Shown: in pieces, positions 56,383-64,000 of the stretch
Layout: the number at the start of each line of letters is the position of its first letter
Position numbering within the stretch: the first letter of the stretch is position 1
Assembly: GCA_963779805.1 (NCBI GenBank)
Contig: CAVZZN010000006.1
Location: 288,925-352,924, forward strand
Reading direction: 5' to 3'
Length of the DNA stretch: 64,000 bases
From: CAIWHR01 sp963779805
GTDB lineage: Bacteria; Pseudomonadota; Gammaproteobacteria; Burkholderiales; Casimicrobiaceae
Made by a program: the position numbers and the translations under genes
The notes under the pieces: model-generated
What the model was told of the DNA's origin: nothing
The model's input: only the letters and a program-made list of their open reading frames with translations
Database searches by the model: none

Positions 56383-57322
56383 ATGGCTGGCAACGAAACC
56401 ACGGCTCCGCGCGTGCTTTCGGGCGTGTTCCCGATCGCGCCGACGCCCTTCACCGCAGCGGGCGAGATCGACTTGCAGGGCCAGCGGCGCGTGCTGGACT
56501 GCATGATCGACCAGGGTGTGGACGGCATCTGCATCCTCGCCAACTACTCCGAGCAGTTCCTGCTTTCGGATGCGGAGCGGCAGACGCTGCTGGAGCTTTG
56601 CCTCGAGCACGTCGCGGGACGCGTTCCGGTCATCGTCACGTGCAGCCACTTCAGCACGCAGATCGCCGCGGCGCGGGCGCGCGACGCCGCCGCGCACGGA
56701 GCCGGCATGATCATGCTCATGCCGCCCTATCACGGGGCCACGCTGCGTTCGGACGAGCAGGCGATGCTCGAGCACTTCGCGCGCGTCGCCGAGGCCGCGT
56801 CGCTTCCGATCATGGTGCAGGATGCGCCGCTCAGCGGAGTGGCGCTGACGGTGCCTTTCCTGGTGCGGCTCGCGCGCGAGGTTGCCGCTCGTGCGCTACT
56901 TCAAGGTCGAGGTTCAGGGCGCGGCGGACAAGCTGCGCGCCCTGATCGCAGCCGGCGGCGACGCCATCGCGGGGCCGTTCGACGGCGAGGAAGCGATCAC
57001 GCTGATGGCGGACCTCGACGCGGGCGCGACGGGCACGATGCCGAGCGCGCTGCTGCCCGACCTCATCAAGCCCGTGCTGGCCCATCACCGTGCCGGGCGC
57101 AGGGCCGAAGCGGCCGCCGCCTATGCGCGCATCCTGCCGCTCGTCAATTTCGAGAACCGGCAGTGCGGGCTGCGCGCGACCAAGGCGGTCATGCTTGCAG
57201 GGCGCGTCATCGCGAGCGATGCGGTGCGCCATCCCCTCGCGCCTCTGCATCCCGCCACCCGGGCGGGCTTGCTCGATCTCGCGCGCGAGGTGCAACCGCT
57301 CGCGTTGCGCTGGGGTTGCTGA
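56383..57322 (+). CDS. L-2-keto-3-deoxyarabonate dehydratase-like (DHDPS superfamily), one frameshift
   Basis: About 313 residues. Class I aldolase fold: GVFPIAPTPFTAAGEIDLQG, then ILANYSEQFLLSDAER, VIVTCSHFSTQIAAARARDA and PPYHGATLRSDE. The Schiff-base lysine lies in YFKVEVQGAADKLRALI after a shift near 56880. GPFDGEEAITLMADLDAGAT and NFENRQCGLRATKAVM close it. The usual DHDPS tyrosine motif (YN-P) is replaced by IMVQDAP. These features match the bacterial L-2-keto-3-deoxyarabonate dehydratase of the non-phosphorylating L-arabinose route more than DapA. GGGAGAGG precedes the ATG. No other arabinose-route genes are visible. Confidence 0.75.
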
Positions 57323-57340
57323 CGCGCGCTCGATAGCGGC

Positions 57341-58483
57341 ATGGACTCCCGCCAGCGCGTGCGCGCGCGAGCGCTCGGCGTTGCGCCCGGCGTGTTCGCT
57401 ACGGGCGCGCTCAACGCCATCACCGACGTGCAAGGCGTTGCGGTCGGTCACGTCACCCTCATCGAAGGCGAGTCGATCCGCACCGGCGTGACGGCCATCC
57501 TGCCGCACGCGGGCGATCCGTACATCGACCGCGTCCCGGCGGCCATTCACGCCGGCAACGGTTTCGGCAAGCTCGTCGGCAGCACGCAGGTCGACGAGCT
57601 GGGCGAGCTCGAAACGCCCATCGTGCTCACGAATACGCTCGCCGTCTGGCGAGCGGCGGACGCGCTCGCGGCGTGGATGCTGCGCCGGCCGGGGATGCGC
57701 GCGGTGCGTTCGATCAATCCCGTGGTGGGCGAAACGAACGACGGCGTGCTCAACGACATCCGCCAGCCGCGCGTCGGTGCCGCCGATGTCGAGCATGCGC
57801 TCGCGGCGGCGACCACGGGCGCCGTCGAGGAAGGTTGCGTCGGCGCAGGCACGGGCACCGTGGCGTTCGGATGGAAAGGCGGGATCGGAACTTCGTCGCG
57901 CACGCTGCCCGCATCAATCGGCGGGGCGACGATCGGCGTGCTGGTCCAGGCGAACTTCGACGGCGTGCTCGACATCGCCGGCGTGCCGGTGGGCATCGCG
58001 CTCGGCCGCCACGCGTTCAGCCAGCATGTGCGGCTCGCAGCGGGCAATGACGGTGAGTCTGCATCGCCAGCGCACGATGCGCCGCCCGCACCACCTGCCA
58101 AAGGCGACGGCTCCGTCATGATCGTCGTCGCGACCGATGCCCCGCTGTCGAGCCGTAACCTGCGTCGCCTCGCGGCCCGCAGCATGATGGGCCTGGGGCG
58201 CACCGGCTCCTGCGCCGCGAACGGATCGGGCGACTACGCGATCGCGTTCTGCACTGCCCCGGCATTGCGCCGGAACGCGCGGGCGGGGCGCCATGGCGCG
58301 CAGGAGATCTCGAACGCGGCCATGACGCCGCTCTTCCAGGCCGTCGTCGAGGCGACGGAGGAAGCGGTCTACAACGCTCTGTTCATGGCCACGACGATGA
58401 CCGGCAACGGACTCACCGTGGAGGCTATTCCGCTCGACCGGGTGCGCGCGCTGCTTGCAGAGCGTGGCCAGCGTGCACGATGA
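57341..58483 (+). CDS. P1 family peptidase (DmpA-type, S58)
   Basis: Intact, 380 residues, usual length. Ntn-like hydrolase that self-cleaves to expose an N-terminal serine; relatives act as L-aminopeptidase/D-esterase or beta-peptidyl aminopeptidase. ITDVQGVAVGHVTLIEGE opens the fold. NPVVGETNDGVLNDIR is the conserved substrate loop. The cleavage site is GDGSVMIVVATDAPLS, with Gly-Ser at the scissile bond. No signal peptide is visible, so it is probably cytoplasmic. It starts 18 bases after the dehydratase gene, likely co-transcribed. Confidence 0.92.
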   Translation: MDSRQRVRARALGVAPGVFATGALNAITDVQGVAVGHVTLIEGESIRTGVTAILPHAGDPYIDRVPAAIHAGNGFGKLVGSTQVDELGELETPIVLTNTLAVWRAADALAAWMLRRPGMRAVRSINPVVGETNDGVLNDIRQPRVGAADVEHALAAATTGAVEEGCVGAGTGTVAFGWKGGIGTSSRTLPASIGGATIGVLVQANFDGVLDIAGVPVGIALGRHAFSQHVRLAAGNDGESASPAHDAPPAPPAKGDGSVMIVVATDAPLSSRNLRRLAARSMMGLGRTGSCAANGSGDYAIAFCTAPALRRNARAGRHGAQEISNAAMTPLFQAVVEATEEAVYNALFMATTMTGNGLTVEAIPLDRVRALLAERGQRAR

Positions 58484-58567
58484 AGGCCGTTGCTGCGCAC
58501 GAGCGTCTGTCGATGTAAGCTGCGTACTGGTGCGAGCAATTGCCGCACCGCAGCCACGAGGAGCACG

Positions 58568-59557
58568 ATGATGATCATGCCCGGATCGCGCCTGACGCGC
58601 CGATGTGGGGTCGTTGCGCTGGCCGCAAGCCTGATCGCCGGAACGGCGCTCGCGCAGACCTATCCGACCCACCCCGTCAGGATGATCGTGCCGTACCCTG
58701 CGGGCGGCTCGGTCGACGTGCTCGGGCGCGCCGTGGCCGAGCGCATCGGCAAGGATCTCGGCCAGCCGGTGGTGGCCGACAATCGCGTTGGCGCCACCGG
58801 CGTGATCGCGCACGAGCTCGTGAAGAGCGCCACCCCCGACGGCTACACCATCGGCGTGTCGGGCACCTCGCCGCTCGTGCTCGCGCCGCACCAGTACAAG
58901 AACCTGCCGTACGACCCGCTCAAGGATTTCGTTTATCTGTCTTGCGCCGGCACCACGCCGTTCGTGCTGGACGTGAATCCCTCGTTGCCGGTGAAGAACG
59001 TCGCCGAGCTCGTCGCGTATGCCAAGGCCCATCCCGGCAAGCTCAATTTCGGGTCTGCCGGGCTCGGCAACTCGGCCCATCTTGCCGGCGAGCTGTTCAA
59101 GCGCGTGACCGGGATCGACATGGTGCACGTCCCCTACAAGGGCAATGCGCTCGCCATGCAGGACCTCATCGCCGGCCAGATCCAGGTGCTGTTCGATCCG
59201 GTCCAGACCTCGCTGCCGCAGATGCGCGCGGGCAAGGTGCGCGCGCTCGCGGTCACGAGCAAGACGCGCTTTTCCGAGTTGCCCGACCTGCCGACGGTCG
59301 CCGAGTCCGGTTTTCCGGCCTACGAGTTCGTCGTGTGGTACGCGTTCATCGCCCCCGCGGCGACGCCGAAGCCGATCGTCACGCGCCTGAACGAGGAGAT
59401 CAACAAGACGCTGCGCGATCCGGAGATGAAGGCGCACTTCGCCAAGCAAGGCGCGGATCTCGCGCAGTCGACCCCCGAAAGTTGCGCGTCCTTCGTTCGC
59501 AGCGAGCTCGCGTTATGGGGGAAAATGTTCGACGAGCTCGGCATCAAGCCCGAGTAG
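58568..59557 (+). CDS. Tripartite tricarboxylate transporter substrate-binding protein (Bug/TctC family)
   Basis: Intact, 329 residues from ATG 58568 with GAGGAG upstream. The signal peptide ends ALAQ, before TYPTHPVRMIVPYPAGGSVD, the Bug family hallmark. LGQPVVADNRVGATGVIAHE, HVPYKGNALAMQDLIAGQIQ and LPTVAESGFPAYEFVVWYAF are further family blocks. It is a periplasmic binder of carboxylates, and large families of these are typical of Burkholderiales. No tctA/tctB membrane genes are adjacent, so it probably works with distant permeases or as a sensor. The ligand is unknown. Confidence 0.93.
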   Translation: MMIMPGSRLTRRCGVVALAASLIAGTALAQTYPTHPVRMIVPYPAGGSVDVLGRAVAERIGKDLGQPVVADNRVGATGVIAHELVKSATPDGYTIGVSGTSPLVLAPHQYKNLPYDPLKDFVYLSCAGTTPFVLDVNPSLPVKNVAELVAYAKAHPGKLNFGSAGLGNSAHLAGELFKRVTGIDMVHVPYKGNALAMQDLIAGQIQVLFDPVQTSLPQMRAGKVRALAVTSKTRFSELPDLPTVAESGFPAYEFVVWYAFIAPAATPKPIVTRLNEEINKTLRDPEMKAHFAKQGADLAQSTPESCASFVRSELALWGKMFDELGIKPE

Positions 59558-59652
59558 CCTTCAATCGGATCCGAATCGACCGTGCAGACGCCGAGCAGGA
59601 ACGCGGAGTCGACTCCGGGCCGAACCGCATTCGAACGCTGACGAGGGGAGAC

Positions 59653-60841
59653 GTGCAAGCCGAGCGGCGCGTGTTCGCGGTCGATCCGGAATGGGTGCAC
59701 ATCCAGTACCCGGAGCAGGCCGCGTTCCGCGAGGTCTACGGCTTTGCGAGCGCGCACGGGACGGTGAATCTCGAGGGCATCCGGTACGTGCCGCGCAGCG
59801 TGCCGGCGCGCACGCTCGTCATCTACATGCACCCCGCGTCGACGTTGCAGCTGCTGCCCGTGCCGCGCGCGATGGCGCACGCCGGCGTGCACGTGCTGTG
59901 CGCCGGCAGCCGCTATGCGCGCAACGACACCGCGCTGATCATGGAGAAGGTGCTCCTCGACCTCGGCGCCTACGTGCGGCACGCGCGCGAGGTGTGGGGC
60001 TACGACAGGATCGTGCTGGCGGGCTGGTCGGGCGGCGGATCGCTGTCGCTGCTGTATCAGGCGCAGGCCGAGCATCCGACGATCGTCGCCACACCCGCGG
60101 GCGATCCGGTCGACATCGTCGGCGCGCGGTTGCTCCCCGCCGACGGCGTGATCTTCCAGGCCGCACACAGCTCGCGTGCGGTGATGCTCGTCGAATCGAT
60201 CGATCCTTCGGTGCTCGACGAGGACGATCCCGAGCGGCGCGACGTCGAGCTCGACCTCTACGATCCGCGCAATCCCAACCGGCCGCCGTACTCGGCCGAG
60301 TTACCTCGCGCAGTTCCGCGCCGCGCAGCTCGCGCGCGTCCGCCGCAGGACCGCGTGGGTGCGTGCGCGACTCGACGAGCTGCGCGGGCGCGGCGGCAAG
60401 GAGATGGAGCGCGGCTTCGTCACCCATCGCACGCTGGCCGATCCGCGTTTTCTCGATCCGGCCGTCGATCCCAGCGATCGTCCGATCGGAACGTGCTATC
60501 TCGGCGATCCCGAGACCGTGAACAACGGTCCCGTCGGACTCGCGCGCTTCTCGACGTTGCGTGCATGGCTGTCGCAATGGTCCGTCGACGACACCCATGC
60601 CATTGGCGAGCCGTGCGCCGCGAAGATCTCGGTGCCGTTCCTCGCCATCGAGAACTCGGCCGACGACGCGGTGCCCCAGCCGCACGTCGGCCGCGTGTTC
60701 CGCGCGGTCGCCACCGCGGACAGGGAGATGCACGTCATCCGCGGCGCGACGCACTACTACATCGGTCAGCCGCAGCTCATGCGCGAGGCCATCGACCTGT
60801 GCGTCGAGTGGATGCGAGCACGCAACCTGCTCGCTGAGTAA
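59653..60841 (+). CDS. Alpha/beta hydrolase, one frameshift
   Basis: About 395 residues from GTG 59653 (VQAERRVFAVDPEWVHIQYP), preceded by GAGGGGAG. LVIYMHPASTLQLLPVPRAM is the oxyanion strand. IVLAGWSGGGSLSLLYQAQA is the nucleophile elbow with serine. A shift near 60300 joins to QWSVDDTHAIGEPCAAKISV, then FLAIENSADDAVPQPHVGRV (acid) and VIRGATHYYIGQP with the catalytic histidine. No signal peptide. The substrate is unknown; its position after a carboxylate-binding protein suggests hydrolysis of an ester or amide from the same catabolic pathway. Confidence 0.78.
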
Positions 60842-61084
60842 CGCCTCCGATTGCAGGAGCGCTCGCATGCGTCCATCAGACGCGGGGCGTCGGCTCGTCA
60901 CGCGCTTTGTCCAGATTGGCAAAGACGCGCCATCGCGAAGCCTCCATTCTGACTTCGATTCCGACCCGGCCGCGTGGCATTCGAGCGCGCAGCTTCGGGT
61001 CTCGCTGGCTCCGTCCCGGCGCTGGCGCGCGGGGCGTGGATCACCAGGATGTGCAAGGTGCAACCCAAATCTGGAGCATGGATC

Positions 61085-62368
61085 ATGAACAGCTTTCGTA
61101 GCTCGTTGGCCGAGGTCCGCGGTGGACGCTGGCCGTGGCTGGAACTGCTGGTGGCCATCGTCGTGCTTCTGTACGCGATGAACGCCTTCGCACAGGCGCC
61201 GGCAGCGCCGGCGGGCGCGGCACCTGTGCCATCCGCGCGCGGAGCTCGACAAGCTCGTCGGCCCCATCGCGCTCTATCCGGACGACCTGGTCGCGATCAT
61301 CCTGCCCGCGGCGACCAATCCGCTGCAGCTCGTGCAGGCGGATCGCTTCCTGGAAAAGAAGAAGGCCGACCCGAAGGCCGCGATCGACGACAAGTGGGAC
61401 GACGCGGTGAAGTCGCTGCTCAACTATCCCGACGTCGTGAAGATGATGAGCGCCGATCTCGACTGGACCAGCGCGCTGGGCGAAGCGGTCGTGGCCGACC
61501 AGGGCGAGGTGCTTGCCGCTATCCAGGTGTTTCGCCGCAAGGCGCAATCGGCCGGCAATCTCAAGTCGGATGGCAAGCAGGTGGTCACGGCCGAGAAGGA
61601 GATCATCGTCATCGCCCCGGCCGACCCGCAGGTGGTCTACGTGCCGCAGTACAACCCGACGACCGTGGTCGTGCAGAGCGCGGTGCCTGTCTACGGCTAC
61701 TACCCGGCGCCGTATCCCTCGTACTACTACCCGTATGCGCCCGGCGCCGCGATGGCGGCGGGGGTGATCTGGGGCGCAGCGATCGGCGCCGCGTGGAGCG
61801 GCAATCACTACGGCGCGAACTATCACGGGGACGCCAACATCAACGTCAACCGGAACACGAACATCAACACCGGAAACATCAACACCGGCAACGTCAACCG
61901 CGGGGGCGGCGCCGCCGGCGGAAGCGCGGCGTGGAAATCGAACAAGCAGCCCGGACAGGTCAGCAACTCCGTCGGCAAGACCGCCCCAACGGCTCGCGCG
62001 GGCGATGCGCGTGCCGGAGCGGGTTCGGGTGGAGCGGGCGGTGCGCGTGCGTCGGCGCAACCGACCGGTGCCGGAGCAGGTGGCGGCAGTGCCGCCCGTG
62101 GCGGTGGTGGTGGGGATGCGTTGGGCGGGTACGGTTCCGGGCGCCAGGCACAAATGGACAGTTCGCGCGGCGCGGCGAGCCGGGGCTCGTCAGGTGGCGT
62201 CAGCGCTTCGCCGATGTCGAGCAGTGGCGGCGGACGCTCGTCGGCCAGCGCGGGTGCCCCGCGCTCCGCACCGAGCGGCGGCGGGCGCGTGCGGCTCCGA
62301 GCGGCGGCGGTGGCGGTGGTGCGCGTGGCGGTGGCGGCGGGGGCCGCGGCGGCGGCGGCCGTCGCTGA
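61085..62368 (+). CDS. DUF3300 domain protein with Gly/Ser/Ala-rich tail, frameshifted
   Basis: About 427 residues. The N-terminal signal/anchor (LELLVAIVVLLYAMNAFAQA) exports it. The DUF3300 core reads LVGPIALYPDDLVAIILPAA, LNYPDVVKMMSADLDWTSAL, GEVLAAIQVFRRKAQSAGNL and VVYVPQYNPTTVVV. A Tyr/Pro-rich part (GYYPAPYPSYYYPYAPGAAM), a short membrane-like helix (AAGVIWGAAIGAAW) and Asn/Thr repeats (NRNTNINTGNINTGN) follow. The tail is almost only Gly, Ser, Ala and Arg. Shifts are near 61235 and 62300. It sits 54 bases before DUF2950, a well-known pairing of unknown function. The 243 bases before it show nothing recognisable. Confidence 0.85.
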   Translation: MNSFRSSLAEVRGGRWPWLELLVAIVVLLYAMNAFAQAPAAPAGAAPVPSARGARQARRPHRALSGRPGRDHPARGDQSAAARAGGSLPGKEEGRPEGRDRRQVGRRGEVAAQLSRRREDDERRSRLDQRAGRSGRGRPGRGACRYPGVSPQGAIGRQSQVGWQAGGHGREGDHRHRPGRPAGGLRAAVQPDDRGRAERGACLRLLPGAVSLVLLPVCARRRDGGGGDLGRSDRRRVERQSLRRELSRGRQHQRQPEHEHQHRKHQHRQRQPRGRRRRRKRGVEIEQAARTGQQLRRQDRPNGSRGRCACRSGFGWSGRCACVGATDRCRSRWRQCRPWRWWWGCVGRVRFRAPGTNGQFARRGEPGLVRWRQRFADVEQWRRTLVGQRGCPALRTERRRARAAPSGGGGGGARGGGGGGRGGGGRR

Positions 62369-62422
62369 CGGGAGGAGATGCTCATGCACACATTCCCTTC
62401 AATCGAAAGCAAGGTGTCCTTC

Positions 62423-63344
62423 ATGAACATCACTCGCCTGTGGGCACTCGTGGCGCGCCTGGCGCTCGTGCTGATGCTGTCCGTTCCGCTTGGCGCAATG
62501 GCCGCCCAACAACAAACGTTCGCGACGCCGGAAGCGGCGGTCGACGCGCTCATGGCCGCCCTGCAGGCCGACAGCGATTCGGCGATGCTCGCGATCTTCG
62601 GGGAGCACAACAAGGATCTGCATCGTCGCCTCCGACCCCGCGGCAACTTCGGCAACGCGCGCAAAGATCCTCGCGGCCATGAAGACGCTTCGGGTGCTGC
62701 GCGAGCCGAGCCAGGACCGTCGCATCCTCGTCATCGGCGACGAGGCGTGGCCCATGCCCATCCCCATCGTGCGCACGGGCGAGGGCTGGCGATTCGCCAC
62801 CGAGGAGGGCAGGGACGAGCTCGTCAACCGTCGCGTCGGGGGCAACGAGCGCAATGCCATTTACGTGCTGCGCGCGTATGTCGACGCCCAGCGCGCGTAC
62901 GCGACGCGCGATCGCGATGGCGACGGCGTGCTCCAGTATGCGCAGAAGCTTGCGAGCACCGCGGGCAAGCACGACGGGCTGTATTGGCCCGACGCCAACG
63001 GCGACGAGGAGAGTCCGCTCGGGCCGCTCGTCGCCGAAAGCGCCGCGTATCTCAAGGGACACGCCGCCGGCGCGCCGTATCGCGGGTATCACTTCCGCAT
63101 CCTCACGCGCCAGGGCAGTCGTGCCCCGGGCGGCGCCTACAGCTACGTCATCAACGGCCGCATGATCGCGGGCTTCGCGATGATCGCGTATCCGGCGGAG
63201 TATGGCCAAAGCGGCGTGATGACGTTCATCGTCAGCCACAACGGCAAGGTCTACGAAAGGGACCTGGGCAAGCATTCCACCGCACTCGCGGCCAAGGTCT
63301 CGAGTTTCGACCCCGGTGCCGGATGGAAGGAAGTCGCGCCGTGA
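62423..63344 (+). CDS. DUF2950 domain protein, one frameshift
   Basis: About 307 residues. The start at 62423 gives a normal signal peptide (MNITRLWALVARLALVLMLS to AMAA); an upstream in-frame ATG at 62378 is possible. TFATPEAAVDALMAALQADS opens the family domain. After a shift near 62625 come ILVIGDEAWPMPIPIVRTGE, RRVGGNERNAIYVLRAYVDA, GLYWPDANGDEESPLGPLV and HFRILTRQGSRAPGGAYSYV. Predicted periplasmic. No enzymatic motif is visible. Pairing with DUF3300 suggests joint action in the envelope. Confidence 0.87.
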
Positions 63345-63428
63345 GCGATGCGTCGATGTCCGATTCCGTAATCGGGTCGACGTGCTCGCAACCCGTTTGG
63401 TGATGCCAACACCAATCCAAGGAACAAG

Positions 63429-64000
63429 ATGAATCGCAAAGAACTGCTCGCCGCCGCTCGCAGCCGGCGCCATGCTGCTCGTCGCAGCGCCGGCGCTCTC
63501 GCAAACCGCCGGCCCGTGGCGCTACCAGGCCACGCTGTACGGTTATCTCCCCTCGATCGGCGGCAGCACGAGCTTTCCCGAGCCGGCCGGCGGCAGCGTC
63601 ACCGTCGATTCGGACAAGATCGTGGACAGCCTCAAGTTCGCCTTCATGGGCTCGCTCGAGGCCAGCAATGGACGCTGGGGAATGTTGACGGACATCGTCT
63701 ACATGGACCTTGGCACGACGAGATCCGGTTTCCGTGATTTCAGCATCGGCGGTACGCCCCTCCCGGCGGGTGCCGAGGGCAACCTGAACTACGACCTCAA
63801 GGGCTGGGCCTGGACGCTTGCGGGCACCTGGCGCGCGTACGCCACTCCTTCATCGACGCTCGACGTCCTCGCTGGCGCGCGCATGTTCGACATCGAGCAG
63901 AAGCTCGCCTGGGAAGTCACCGGCAACGTCGGCTCGATCTCGCAGCCGAGCCGCCGCGGCGACGCGAGCACGAGCCTCACCAACTGGGACGCGATCATCG
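63429..64000 (+). CDS. Outer-membrane beta-barrel-like protein, 3' end outside the window
   Basis: Starts MNRKELLAAA after CAAGGAACAAG. A one-base shift near 63465 continues the signal peptide as MLLVAAPALSQTAGPW. Mature sequence has alternating strands ending in aromatic residues: YQATLYGYLPSIGG, SLKFAFMGSLEASNGRWGML, TDIVYMDLGTTRSGF, GWAWTLAGTWRAYA and LDVLAGARMFDIEQKLAWEV. This is typical of small outer-membrane barrels. It is still open at the window edge, so the length is unknown. Confidence 0.7.

Overview
The window comes from a high-GC betaproteobacterium, probably Burkholderiales or a close relative, and likely an uncultured soil or water lineage. The evidence is a betaproteobacterial-type 16S-tRNA-Ile-tRNA-Ala-23S-5S operon, GC-rich coding throughout, and a TctC/Bug-type binding protein. 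Many genes are broken by single-base indels, including conserved housekeeping types such as cysD, cysNC and wzt. I read most of these as sequencing or consensus errors rather than real gene decay, and annotate such genes end to end with their shifts noted.

Layout. 1-5.2 kb: rRNA operon, cut at its 5' end, closed by a perfect 12-bp terminator hairpin. 5.4-33.3 kb: a surface-polysaccharide region. It holds an ABC exporter (Wzm/Wzt-like), two very large multidomain glycosyltransferases, smaller glycosyltransferases, a sulfotransferase, an AsnB-type amidotransferase, a polytopic membrane protein, a SAM methyltransferase and cysD-cysNC, which makes the sulfate donor PAPS. Together these suggest synthesis and export of a sulfated, possibly amidated and methylated surface glycan. 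Embedded at 12.3-18.7 kb are four exported proteins: an unknown protein, an NTF2-like protein, an FG-GAP lipoprotein and an M36-like metalloprotease.

33.7-46.8 kb: one giant exported protein gene of about 4,380 codons. Its order is signal peptide, 7 RCC1 repeats, 21 fibronectin-III modules (19 nearly identical), 7 more RCC1 repeats, another fn3, five alternating Ig-like/'NLGFETP' module pairs, and a C-terminal FG-GAP-like propeller. It looks like an adhesin or cell-surface filament and is the most unusual object here.

46.8-50.2 kb (minus strand): a class II aldolase carrying a coding short repeat, mtnA and a methyltransferase with a regulatory domain, suggesting methylthioadenosine-by-product salvage through a DHAP shunt. 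50.4-54.2 kb: an orphan exported Hcp-like protein, a membrane-anchored spermidine-synthase-like protein and an HtrA-like protein lacking catalytic residues. 54.4-60.8 kb: a fluoroacetate-dehalogenase-like hydrolase, two DUF2249 genes behind a promoter with FNR-like and NsrR-like sites, an L-2-keto-3-deoxyarabonate dehydratase homologue, a DmpA-type peptidase, a Bug-type binding protein and another alpha/beta hydrolase. 61-64 kb: the DUF3300/DUF2950 pair and the start of an outer-membrane protein cut by the window end.
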